A DNA stretch of 20,277 bases from Ruminococcaceae bacterium UBA737 (GTDB lineage: Bacteria > Bacillota > Clostridia > Oscillospirales > Acutalibacteraceae): NCBI GenBank assembly GCA_002297415.1, contig DBKZ01000017.1, positions 1 through 20,277 of the forward strand, read 5' to 3'. Shown piece by piece: positions 5,512-13,299 of this stretch (position 1 is its first letter; each line of letters opens with the position of its first letter). A program made the position numbers and the translations under genes. The notes under the pieces are model-generated. The model was not told where the DNA came from, did no database searches, and was given only the letters and a program-made list of their open reading frames with translations.

Positions 5512-6948
5512 ATGGCTAAAAACGAAAAAATGGTTAAATCCATTACCTCGATGGACGAGGACTTTGCCCAGTGGTATACCGATGTCTGCCTTAAAGCCGA
5601 GCTTATTGATTATTCCTCGGTAAAGGGCTGTATGATTATCAGACCTTACGGATACGCTATCTGGGAAAACATTCAGCATATTATGGACTCTATGTTCAAG
5701 GAAAAAGGACATGAAAATGTTTATATGCCTCTTTTCATTCCCGAAAGCCTTTTGCAGAAGGAAAAGGACCATGTTGAGGGCTTTGCTCCAGAGGTTGCAT
5801 GGGTAACCCACGGAGGAAACGAAAAGCTTGAAGAAAGGCTCTGTGTAAGGCCTACTTCGGAGACTCTTTTCTGCGACCACTTTAAAAATATCGTTCAGTC
5901 CTACCGCGACCTGCCGAAGCTTTACAATCAGTGGTGCAGCGTAGTCCGCTGGGAAAAGACTACAAGACCTTTCCTGCGCTCTCGCGAGTTTTTATGGCAG
6001 GAGGGTCATACAATACACGAAACCGCCGAGGAAGCAAAGCATGAAACCGAGCAGATGTTAAATGTATATGCGGAGTTTGCCGAAAAATACCTTGCGATGC
6101 CTGTTGTCAAGGGTCAGAAAACCGAAAAGGAGCGCTTTGCGGGTGCTGAGGCGACCTATACAATAGAAGCCTTAATGCACGACGGAAAGGCTCTGCAAAG
6201 CGGAACCTCGCACTATTTCGGGGACGGTTTTTCGAAGGCGTTCGGCGTTACCTTTACCGACAGGGAAAATAAGCTATGCCACCCCTACCAGACATCATGG
6301 GGAACAACAACAAGACTTATCGGCGCCGTTATTATGACGCACGGAGACGATAACGGTCTCGTTCTCCCCCCTGCCATAGCTCCTATACAGGCTGTAATCG
6401 TTCCTATCGCTTCGCACAAGGCAGGCGTTTTAGAAAAAGCCGACGAGCTTTGCGAAAGACTTAAAAAGGTCTGCCGAGTTAAATGCGATAAAAGCGAGCA
6501 GTCCCCTGGATGGAAGTTTGCGGAATATGAAATGAAGGGCGTTCCGCTCAGAATTGAAATCGGTCCGAGAGATATTGAAAATAATTCATGTGTTATCGCA
6601 AGAAGAGATAATTATGAGAAAATTACCGTTTCTCTTGACGATTTGAAAACCGAAATTCCGCGCCTTTTAACCGAGGTCAGAGACAATCTCTATAATTCGG
6701 CATTAAAGCGCCGCGAGAATATGACCTTTGACGCTCATTCTCTTGAAGAAATGAAGGATATCGCCGATAACAAGCCCGGATTTATCAGGGCGATGTGGTG
6801 CGGCGACAGAGAGTGTGAGGACAAATTAAAGGAGTATGCAGGAGTTACATCCCGCTGTATTCCTTTCGAGCAGGAAGAAATTTCCGATACCTGCGTTTGC
6901 TGCGGCAAAAAAGCCAAGCACATGCTTTATTTCGGAAAGGCATATTAA
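5512..6948 (+). CDS. proS: Prolyl-tRNA synthetase, type 3 (archaeal/eukaryotic-like)
   Basis: This class II synthetase charges tRNA-Pro. The 478-residue product has motif 1 near GCMIIRPYGYAIWENIQ, motif 2 in RWEKTTRPFLRSREFLWQEG and motif 3 in TTRLIGAVIMTHGDDNG, followed by an anticodon-binding domain (PIQAVIVPI onward). The C-terminal zinc-binding-type domain has cysteines in WCGDRECED, SRC and CVCCGKK and ends in the terminal Tyr typical of this subtype. The editing domain of bacterial-type ProRS is absent, as expected. I chose ATG 5512 because AGGTGAT lies 9 nt upstream. The upstream in-frame ATG 5476 lies inside the -10 box and would add twelve atypical hydrophobic residues. Confidence 0.95.
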   Translation: MAKNEKMVKSITSMDEDFAQWYTDVCLKAELIDYSSVKGCMIIRPYGYAIWENIQHIMDSMFKEKGHENVYMPLFIPESLLQKEKDHVEGFAPEVAWVTHGGNEKLEERLCVRPTSETLFCDHFKNIVQSYRDLPKLYNQWCSVVRWEKTTRPFLRSREFLWQEGHTIHETAEEAKHETEQMLNVYAEFAEKYLAMPVVKGQKTEKERFAGAEATYTIEALMHDGKALQSGTSHYFGDGFSKAFGVTFTDRENKLCHPYQTSWGTTTRLIGAVIMTHGDDNGLVLPPAIAPIQAVIVPIASHKAGVLEKADELCERLKKVCRVKCDKSEQSPGWKFAEYEMKGVPLRIEIGPRDIENNSCVIARRDNYEKITVSLDDLKTEIPRLLTEVRDNLYNSALKRRENMTFDAHSLEEMKDIADNKPGFIRAMWCGDRECEDKLKEYAGVTSRCIPFEQEEISDTCVCCGKKAKHMLYFGKAY

Positions 6949-6959
6949 ATTCAGGTGTT

Positions 6960-6994
6960 AAAAATCCGAGTCCCTAACCGGACTCGGATTTTTT
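6960..6994. terminator. Bidirectional terminator between proS and the M14 peptidase gene
   Basis: A perfect 14-bp stem (6960-6973 with 6980-6993) with a CTAACC loop is followed by T residues on the plus strand and by five T on the minus strand. It sits between convergent genes and can serve both. Confidence 0.92.
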
Positions 6995-6999
6995 ATTTG

Positions 7000-8043
7000 T
7001 TATTTATTATTTAAATATTCAAGCATTGCTTTAGCAAAGCAGTCACCGAGCTTTAATGCTCTTTTTTGTGTAAAAATATTATCTTTAGTGCCGAAATAGG
7101 CTGTTTCCAATGTAAAAGCGACCTTTGCGCCAAGGCTGTTTATAAAGCTACCGAACTGTTTTCCGTTGGTTGTATTCCAACCGATTCCGAAAATATGATT
7201 GTTTTCACATTTATAAGAAAATGAATCAGAGGTTATCTGCAATTCAAGTATATTTCCGAATTTCTTATATTCTGCGCTGTGTAAATCATCGTTGCAGACT
7301 ATAAAACAATTATCATTTTCGCCGCCATTATGCCACGGAGAATGAAAATCGCATCCGAAAATTACATCACCGCTATTTGCAAGCCGCATTATTGCTTTTG
7401 TTTCCGGATATATCGGATTATCTATATAATCTCTGTTATGGTCATGGGGAATTCTGCTTTTTCCCTGATCTCCGTCAATAACTCCGTCGAAATCCACAAA
7501 CGGAACTATAATATACCGAAACTGTTCATTATGCGTTTCCAATAAATATTTCAGCACACCCTCCAAAACATAATCACCCGTAGATTCGCAGGCATGATGT
7601 CTGGCAGTCAGCATAACGGTTTTTTGGCCTTCCCCGAATTCAATATACGGTACACTGCGCCCCTTTTTTGTTTTACATAATTCTTTAACTTCAATATTAT
7701 TTGATTTTGCGAGATTATAAAACCTTTCGGTATTATAAAGCATGTGATGAGCAAAATAAACCTTATTTTCATTTGCACCGAAAGTGTATGTGAAGCTGTT
7801 TTCATTGACACTGTTAAGCCAAGACCAATTATAAAAATCCTTACTTACGGCGGGACCGAAATAACCGAGCCTGTTATCTTCAAAATGGAAGGTTAATGTT
7901 TTATTTTCTGCGTTTTCAACGCAGAACGCCCAGTAAAACCAATCCTCGCCTGTATCTCTAAGCTCATTTTTTAGATATATGTCATCGCCGCTCTCGCCGA
8001 CAACCTGAATATTCCCGCCTGCAAAATTCTTGTGTATTATCAT
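7000..8043 (-). CDS. M14-family zinc carboxypeptidase, cytosolic
   Basis: The 347-residue product has an N-terminal beta-rich region (about 1-95, with WFYWAFCVENAENKTLTFHF) and an M14 peptidase domain (about 105-345). The motifs are complete: HACE (H150, E153), NRD (N203-D205), DFHSP (H234) and the catalytic Glu in TLET (E313). The N-terminal beta domain plus M14 arrangement recalls the cytosolic carboxypeptidase (AGBL/CCP-like) subfamily, which in eukaryotes trims C-terminal and side-chain glutamates. The bacterial substrate is not known. There is no signal peptide. It is the last gene of the four-gene operon, starting 3 nt after the CapA-like gene, with its AGGAG inside that gene's end. Confidence 0.82.
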   Translation of the reverse strand: MIIHKNFAGGNIQVVGESGDDIYLKNELRDTGEDWFYWAFCVENAENKTLTFHFEDNRLGYFGPAVSKDFYNWSWLNSVNENSFTYTFGANENKVYFAHHMLYNTERFYNLAKSNNIEVKELCKTKKGRSVPYIEFGEGQKTVMLTARHHACESTGDYVLEGVLKYLLETHNEQFRYIIVPFVDFDGVIDGDQGKSRIPHDHNRDYIDNPIYPETKAIMRLANSGDVIFGCDFHSPWHNGGENDNCFIVCNDDLHSAEYKKFGNILELQITSDSFSYKCENNHIFGIGWNTTNGKQFGSFINSLGAKVAFTLETAYFGTKDNIFTQKRALKLGDCFAKAMLEYLNNK

Positions 8044-8046
8044 TTT

Positions 8047-9189
8047 TTATTCTCCTATCGGCAAGTGATAAGTTTCTTGCACAGCTTTAAAAGCATTATT
8101 CCCCGCAAAACGGTTAACAAAAAACCGTATATCCGATAACAGCTTTTCGTCTCCTGTTTCTTTGTATAGCTCATAGGTATTTACAGGAATGGGGAGTCCG
8201 TCAATTTCGGTTATTTTCATTAAATTAAACGCATATTCAGGTCTAATACTTTGCTTATCTCTTTTTAATGTCAATCGCAGTATTACAGAATAGCTTGGAT
8301 CGATTTTTTCTCCGCCGGCAGGATCAATATGTATATCATTTTTTCTTTCAAGCGAAAATAAGAAATTTCCTAAAGAATATGCCGTTAAAACTCCGTCAGT
8401 TAAGCAGGTTTTTTGAATAATATGCGGGTGATGTCCCACAATAATGTCCGCACCGAATGATTTTATTATTTTTACAAGATTTTTCGTATATGCTTCGGGT
8501 ACATCATTATACTGTCCTCCCGAATGCATAATCATAACTACAAAATCCGATTTGCTCTTTGCCTTGCTAATATCATTCTTCAATTGCTCTATATAAGGCT
8601 CTGCAAATTCAAATCCTAATTTTTTATTATATATTTCATCGGTATCTTTCGCAATTTGCTCATAGGAATTTAAGAGAAAAACAGAGCCTTTATTGCATTC
8701 CTCAGGCTGAAAAAGATTTACCATATATTTATGCTCTAAATACCTATGGTGGGCAAAAGCGTTCGTTCCGTAAGTATAATTTAAAAACGCCACCTTTATT
8801 CCGTCAATATTTTTAATATATGTTTTGTTTCTTTCCTTTTCGGTTTTAAAAGCTCCTACCGTATCTATCCCGATACTTCGGCAATTTTCAATCGTATTTA
8901 AAATACCCTGTTCTCCTCTGTCCATCACATGATTGTTTGCAAGGCACAGCAAATCAAAGCCCGCTTTTTTCAACGCTTCAACATAGCTTACAGGGGTATT
9001 AAAGGAATACCTTTCAAAAGAATATTTAAGCTTTTCTCCCGCGACAGGCGTTTCGAGATTTCCGACTGTGAAATCGGCACTGCGAAGGAGTTTTTTTGAC
9101 TTTTCAAAGAAAACATCATATTTTCGATCGGATTTTTCAGTCATAGACGGACTGCACATAAGGTCGCCTGTAAAAATAATTTCTGCCAT
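8047..9189 (-). CDS. CapA-family (PGA_cap) metallophosphatase-like protein, cytosolic
   Basis: The 380-residue product fits the CapA/PgsA domain related to calcineurin-like phosphoesterases. Visible motifs are FTGDLM (D9), VGNLETPV, LANNHVMDRGEQG, MIMHSGG, DIIVGHHPHIIQ and YSLGNFLFS, which form the expected two-metal site. Membrane-anchored relatives take part in poly-gamma-glutamate capsule synthesis. This protein has no signal peptide or membrane helix and no capB/capC neighbours, so a capsule role is unlikely and an intracellular hydrolase is more likely. AGGAG precedes the ATG by 8 nt. The gene begins 14 nt after the upstream oxidoreductase. Confidence 0.82.
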   Translation of the reverse strand: MAEIIFTGDLMCSPSMTEKSDRKYDVFFEKSKKLLRSADFTVGNLETPVAGEKLKYSFERYSFNTPVSYVEALKKAGFDLLCLANNHVMDRGEQGILNTIENCRSIGIDTVGAFKTEKERNKTYIKNIDGIKVAFLNYTYGTNAFAHHRYLEHKYMVNLFQPEECNKGSVFLLNSYEQIAKDTDEIYNKKLGFEFAEPYIEQLKNDISKAKSKSDFVVMIMHSGGQYNDVPEAYTKNLVKIIKSFGADIIVGHHPHIIQKTCLTDGVLTAYSLGNFLFSLERKNDIHIDPAGGEKIDPSYSVILRLTLKRDKQSIRPEYAFNLMKITEIDGLPIPVNTYELYKETGDEKLLSDIRFFVNRFAGNNAFKAVQETYHLPIGE

Positions 9190-9203
9190 TATATTTGCTC
9201 CTG

Positions 9204-10484
9204 TTAAAAAATTAGTTTTCTGATTTCTTCGGGCGAAACATCCCTTAAATTTATATTTTCCTTAACGGCAATAGTCGCTGCCGCACCGCATGCCTCGCCG
9301 ATTCCGACGCATATCGGCATTGCCCTGAAGCTGGAATGAGCCATGTGAGTCCCCGAAATATTTCTGCCGGTAAGAAGCAATCCTTCTGTTTTTATCGGTA
9401 CCATACAGCCGTAAGGAATGGAATATCCGTTTTGCTGCTTAAAGTATTTTTGCACTCCTGTTTTGTCAAGACTGACTCCGCTTATATTATGAATATCGAA
9501 ATTAAACCAAGCTCCGTGAACAACACGGTCCTCAAATTGGCGGGCTTCAATTATATCGTTTTCCGTTATCTGTTTTAATCCTATAAAATGACGCGTTTCG
9601 CGAATTCCAATAAGTGAAGCGGCACTTATAATATAGCAATTTTCATATCCCGGGACATATTCTCTTAAGAATTCGACAATAGGCTGCATTTGTGATCGGC
9701 ATACAATTTCCGCACGTGTAAGATCCTCCGCCTTGGTTCCGTCGATATCAATACAATTAGTCATATTACAGGTAACTATTCCGGGAATAGTCGAAGAATA
9801 AAGCAGAACATGTCCTGCAGGGAAAGGAAGATGCTTTTTTGCAAGCGCTTGCAGCTCTCCTTTATCGGTCTCGACAGTTGTTTCAAATGATGGAGGAAAT
9901 ACGGCGCGTGACATATCAACTCCGCCTACCTTGAACATAAGCGTGGCAGGCTGCATTTTTCCGTCGCTTTCGCGGCCCTTGAAGTATTCCGCACCAGCGC
10001 GGTAAGCTACATCGCCGTCGCCGGTTGCGTCAATTATAACGTCCGCAAGATAAGCCTTTCTTCCGCTTTTGCTTTCGGTGACAACTCCTGTAATGCGGTT
10101 GCCGCTTTTTATAACATCGCAGACAAAGGTATAAAGAAGAATATCGACACCGGCTTCACTTAGCATTTCAAGATATGTATTTTTTAAAAGCTCGGGATCT
10201 ATCTTCGTTTTATCACTGCATTCGAAAAAGTCATTACTATGCGAGCGTTCAAGAATTTCGCTGTAAATTTTGCTCTCTACTCTTCCGGTAAAATGGCTCA
10301 TCAGTCCGCTTGTAGATACACCGCCTATACTTGACTGCGCCTCTATAATCAGTGTTTTTGCCCCGTTTCTCGCCGCTGTAACGGCGGCCGCAAAACCGGA
10401 CGGACCTGAGCCCGCTATAATAACATCATAATTCCCTGCAACCTCGATTTTCTTTTCGGCTTCCTTTACAAAAAAGTCTTTCAC
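9204..10484 (-). CDS. FAD-dependent oxidoreductase (PF12831-type), second of a pair
   Basis: The 426-residue flavoprotein has an N-terminal Rossmann dinucleotide-binding motif, VIIAGSGPSGFAAAVTAARN (G25, G27, G30), followed by IEAQSSIGGVSTSG. DATGDGDVAYRAGA and a C-terminal FAD-contacting LLTGRNISGTHMAHSSFRAM, then GEACGAAATIA, complete the FAD_oxidored pattern. The substrate of this group is mostly unknown, and members often lie in sugar-degradation loci of gut bacteria. The start is GTG 10484, placed directly after the TAA of the preceding gene (TAAGTG) with GAGGTG upstream, so translation is coupled. No signal peptide is present. Confidence 0.84.
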   Translation of the reverse strand: MKDFFVKEAEKKIEVAGNYDVIIAGSGPSGFAAAVTAARNGAKTLIIEAQSSIGGVSTSGLMSHFTGRVESKIYSEILERSHSNDFFECSDKTKIDPELLKNTYLEMLSEAGVDILLYTFVCDVIKSGNRITGVVTESKSGRKAYLADVIIDATGDGDVAYRAGAEYFKGRESDGKMQPATLMFKVGGVDMSRAVFPPSFETTVETDKGELQALAKKHLPFPAGHVLLYSSTIPGIVTCNMTNCIDIDGTKAEDLTRAEIVCRSQMQPIVEFLREYVPGYENCYIISAASLIGIRETRHFIGLKQITENDIIEARQFEDRVVHGAWFNFDIHNISGVSLDKTGVQKYFKQQNGYSIPYGCMVPIKTEGLLLTGRNISGTHMAHSSFRAMPICVGIGEACGAAATIAVKENINLRDVSPEEIRKLIF

Positions 10485-12173
10485 TTAAAGCACCTCAAAA
10501 CTAAAAATATTAAATGTTTTTGCACCGTAGGTTTCAAGCGGCAAAAGCTTAACGCTTAAAACCTCGCCTTTGATATCAAGCTTTAAAAATCTTGTATGGT
10601 TGTTACTGAAGGAATATACCTTATCATTGCCGTCTTTAAACGTAAGAATTATATCAAAATCTTTTATAAGAGTTTCGGGAAGCTTGAAACGATCCTCTTT
10701 CAGTTTAATACAGCACGGCATATTCTGATAGTCACGGTTTAAGTTACTGTCAAAAACAATCCGAATTCCCGAAAGCTTAAAAGGCTCATTGCTTGTGTAT
10801 TCAAGATAATCGCCCTTTTTCCCTACCCAGCGATTTTCATCGCCCCGCTCTCTTCCGTTAATAACAATACCGTCGCTGCATTTTAATTTTAAAGAAAGCC
10901 TTGAAACACATCTGCTTTTTTTCGGCAGCCAACAATCGTCATCCATAAGAGTCGATTGTAATTTTTCAATATTTATATTATTTGTATTCTCGCCGTTTAA
11001 AACCATCTGAGCCGCCGCTGTTCCTACAGCCTGCCCTAACAGTGCGCATGTAGCCATGACACGGGATGAAGAAAGTGCGGCATGCGTAACGCTGATATTT
11101 CTTCCTGCAAACAATAGGTTTTCAATATTCTCTGAGCATAATGCCCTAAAAGGAATTCCCCAAGGAGAAGGCGCCGGATGATAAACGGTTGGATAAGAAG
11201 CTTTATGCTTTATACCTGCAGGAAAATGGTCATCCATAGACCAGCCGCCGTAAGCAATAATATCTTCAAAATTTCCGCCGGATTCAACATCATTCTGCGT
11301 TACGGTATATTTTCCTATATATCTTCTGCTCTCGCGTTTTCCCGGTAAGAGCCCGACCCACTCCAGCACATAATTTTCGGCTCCGTGTCTGCCATGGTTT
11401 TTTATGTGGTCCCAAACGCCGTAAGCTATTTTTAAAAGCTCATCCCTGCATTTATCAGTGTCATGAATACAGTCATCCTCGCCGCCGGTTTCTATCCACC
11501 AAAAATTTGACGATAAATCATGCTCCCTAAAAGGTATATCATCATCGGAATAATACTTATATGCCCATTCGGGCGGAGAAAAGGGCTGCGGCTTATCGGT
11601 TTCGCGAACTTGAAGCAGGCAACTCATTCCCATTGTTTTTTTGTCTGCCGATTCAGGCTCTATGCTTTCACGGAATTCATTCCTTGCTTCCCGCCCGTAG
11701 CGATAATTTGCTCCGGTTAATGGTGCTAAAATACTGTCGCCCGAACAATCGGCAAAAAAATCAGCTTTAACAGTGTGCATTGTCTCGCAAGGTGATTGCC
11801 ATGCTTTGATGCTGACAATTTTTCCGTTTTTCATTTCAGCGTCCAGACAGCTTGTATTAAGCAGCAGTGTAAGATTTTCCTGCCGCGCGGTCTTATCAAA
11901 TAATACCATATCCCATAACGGGTAGCTAAGCTGCGGATTCTGATAAAAGTTTTCAAGCATTATTTCTTCGATAATTCCGGTTTCTCTGTTATCCTTCCCG
12001 TGCGCCCCGCAAATCCACATTCTTATTTCACTTGACGCATTACCGCCCAATACTCCTCTGTCTTGAACAAGTACTACCTTTATTCCGTGTCTTGCAGCTG
12101 AAATTGCAGCACAAATTCCTGCCATTCCGCCTCCTACAACACATAAATCAGCAATATGCTCCGTTTTTTTCAT
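10485..12173 (-). CDS. FAD-dependent oxidoreductase (PF12831-type) with C-terminal beta domain
   Basis: The 562-residue product is the first gene of the operon. It has the dinucleotide motif CVVGGGMAGICAAISAARHG (G14, G16, G19), GGNASSEIRMWICGAHG, FADCSGDSILAPLTGA and a C-terminal FAD motif LLFAGRNISVTHAALSSSR with LGQAVGTAAAQM. These are the hallmarks of the FAD_oxidored family. About 135 further residues (about 428-562) are rich in predicted strands (FKLSGIRIVFDSN, LKLDIKGEVLSVKLLPLET) and resemble a jelly-roll accessory domain, absent from the second oxidoreductase. The enzyme is cytosolic, since no signal peptide is seen. The reaction is unknown. An oxidation or reduction of a sugar-like or hydroxylated compound would fit the family, but that is inference. 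Confidence 0.84.
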   Translation of the reverse strand: MKKTEHIADLCVVGGGMAGICAAISAARHGIKVVLVQDRGVLGGNASSEIRMWICGAHGKDNRETGIIEEIMLENFYQNPQLSYPLWDMVLFDKTARQENLTLLLNTSCLDAEMKNGKIVSIKAWQSPCETMHTVKADFFADCSGDSILAPLTGANYRYGREARNEFRESIEPESADKKTMGMSCLLQVRETDKPQPFSPPEWAYKYYSDDDIPFREHDLSSNFWWIETGGEDDCIHDTDKCRDELLKIAYGVWDHIKNHGRHGAENYVLEWVGLLPGKRESRRYIGKYTVTQNDVESGGNFEDIIAYGGWSMDDHFPAGIKHKASYPTVYHPAPSPWGIPFRALCSENIENLLFAGRNISVTHAALSSSRVMATCALLGQAVGTAAAQMVLNGENTNNINIEKLQSTLMDDDCWLPKKSRCVSRLSLKLKCSDGIVINGRERGDENRWVGKKGDYLEYTSNEPFKLSGIRIVFDSNLNRDYQNMPCCIKLKEDRFKLPETLIKDFDIILTFKDGNDKVYSFSNNHTRFLKLDIKGEVLSVKLLPLETYGAKTFNIFSFEVL

Positions 12174-12212
12174 ACCAAAAACACCCGCTTCGATGCAAAA
12201 AAATTTAATTTC

Positions 12213-12241
12213 TTGACTATATCAGTCATCTATATTATAAT
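12213..12241 (+). promoter_or_regulatory. Promoter of the AraC/PocR regulator gene, with inverted repeat
   Basis: TTGACT (12213-12218) and TATAAT (12236-12241) are 17 bp apart, a strong sigma-A promoter. The inverted repeat TGACT-ATATC-AGTCA (12214-12228) overlaps its -35 and the predicted start point of the divergent operon, a good position for an operator. Confidence 0.75.
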
Positions 12242-12262
12242 AAACAAAACGAAAGATTTCAT
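12234..12262 (-). promoter_or_regulatory. Promoter of the flavoprotein/CapA/M14 operon
   Basis: On the minus strand TATAAT (12239-12234) lies 17 bp from ATGAAA (12262-12257), a 4/6 match to the -35 consensus. The -10 shares bases with the -10 of the divergent regulator gene. The weak -35 fits a promoter that needs an activator. About 53 nt of leader precede the ATG at 12173. Confidence 0.55.
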
Positions 12263-12309
12263 ACAAATTAGCATTTATTTTTTATAAAATCGTGCAAGAA
12301 GTGATAAAA

Positions 12310-13161
12310 ATGCAAGTAGGCCTTAAAGATATCTCGAAATATATTGATTACCTTAACGAAACAAACAATTTCTCCGTGACGCTCCACGGCTCGTTTACCG
12401 CTGTGCAGGGTCTTATACGTTATAATTTTCACCTAAACCCATACTGCCGTTTTGTTAAAACAGTAACCGAAAACTGGAATTTATGCGTTGAAAAACAAAA
12501 TAAGGTTTTCAAAAAATGTGAAGCGGGAGAATTTTTCGGAGTGTGCCATGCAGGAGTCGGAGAATTTGTTTATCCTGTAAGAGTCAAAGGAAAAAATGTC
12601 GGCTTTATTTCAGTCGGAGGCTTTAAGGGCACTGATGAAATTATCGCTCAAAGCAAGGCAAAGCATTTCGCATTCAAAAATCATATCGAATGGAAAAAAG
12701 TATCTGAGCTGCGAGATAAATTTTTAAATCCGGTTATTCCTGAGAAATCAAAGATTGACGCGGTTATTCACCCTTTAATGTTTATGCTTGAAGCATATCT
12801 CGAAAAATATGAAGAGCTGTCAAATGCTGCGGACGATAAAGATATTTATATTCGTCTTTTAAGATATATTACTACAAACCACAATTATAAGCTTACCATG
12901 AAAGAATTAAGCAAAGAATTTAATTGCAGTGTTTCCACTCTCAGCCACCTTTTTAAAAACCGTTCGGGTTTAAGCATAAGCGAATATATAGAGAACTTAC
13001 GGCTTGACGAGGCAAAATGGCTGCTGCAGCAATCTAACTATTCAATAACCGAAATTTCCGATTGTCTCGGATTTTGCAATCCTGCATATTTTTCTTCTGT
13101 TTTCAAAAAGAAATTCGGAGTGCCGCCAAAAGACTTTTTAAAATCCGCGAATTCCAACTGA
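12310..13161 (+). CDS. AraC-family regulator with PocR sensory domain
   Basis: The 283-residue product has an N-terminal PocR-type ligand-binding domain (about 5-165), seen in PYCRFVK, NLCVEKQ, KKCEAGEFFGVCHAGVGEF and YPVRVKGKNVGFISVGGF. The conserved cysteines of the family are present. A C-terminal double helix-turn-helix of the AraC type (about 180-280) includes TMKELSKEFNCSVSTLSHLF and ITEISDCLGFCNPAYFSSVF. PocR of enteric bacteria activates propanediol use, but PocR domains occur in many regulators with other small ligands. I chose ATG 12310, preceded by AGAAGTGAT. An in-frame GTG at 12292 would add six residues. It diverges from the four-gene operon and is its likely activator. Confidence 0.85.
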   Translation: MQVGLKDISKYIDYLNETNNFSVTLHGSFTAVQGLIRYNFHLNPYCRFVKTVTENWNLCVEKQNKVFKKCEAGEFFGVCHAGVGEFVYPVRVKGKNVGFISVGGFKGTDEIIAQSKAKHFAFKNHIEWKKVSELRDKFLNPVIPEKSKIDAVIHPLMFMLEAYLEKYEELSNAADDKDIYIRLLRYITTNHNYKLTMKELSKEFNCSVSTLSHLFKNRSGLSISEYIENLRLDEAKWLLQQSNYSITEISDCLGFCNPAYFSSVFKKKFGVPPKDFLKSANSN

Positions 13162-13232
13162 TATCAGAATTTTCTCTCAAGGCATTATAATATTGATAGA
13201 ATTGTTTTAAAGTTAGAATAATAAAAAACTGT

Positions 13233-13277
13233 AAAATTAAAAAATCTCAGCCTTTTTGGCTGAGATTTTTTAATTTT
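13233..13277. terminator. Long bidirectional terminator
   Basis: A perfect 20-bp stem (13233-13252 with 13258-13277) closes a T5 loop, with A-rich and T-rich flanks on both sides. It separates the convergent regulator gene and the fucosidase gene. Confidence 0.94.
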
Positions 13278-13299
13278 TAAGGCAATCTGTTAATAAATA

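Noticed and set aside
5482..5880. Minus-strand 132-residue open frame inside proS
   Set aside because: It is antisense to a strongly conserved synthetase region and has no ribosome binding site or recognisable domain.
8047..9189. Poly-gamma-glutamate capsule locus
   Set aside because: The CapA-like protein lacks a membrane anchor, and no capB, capC or capE genes are present.
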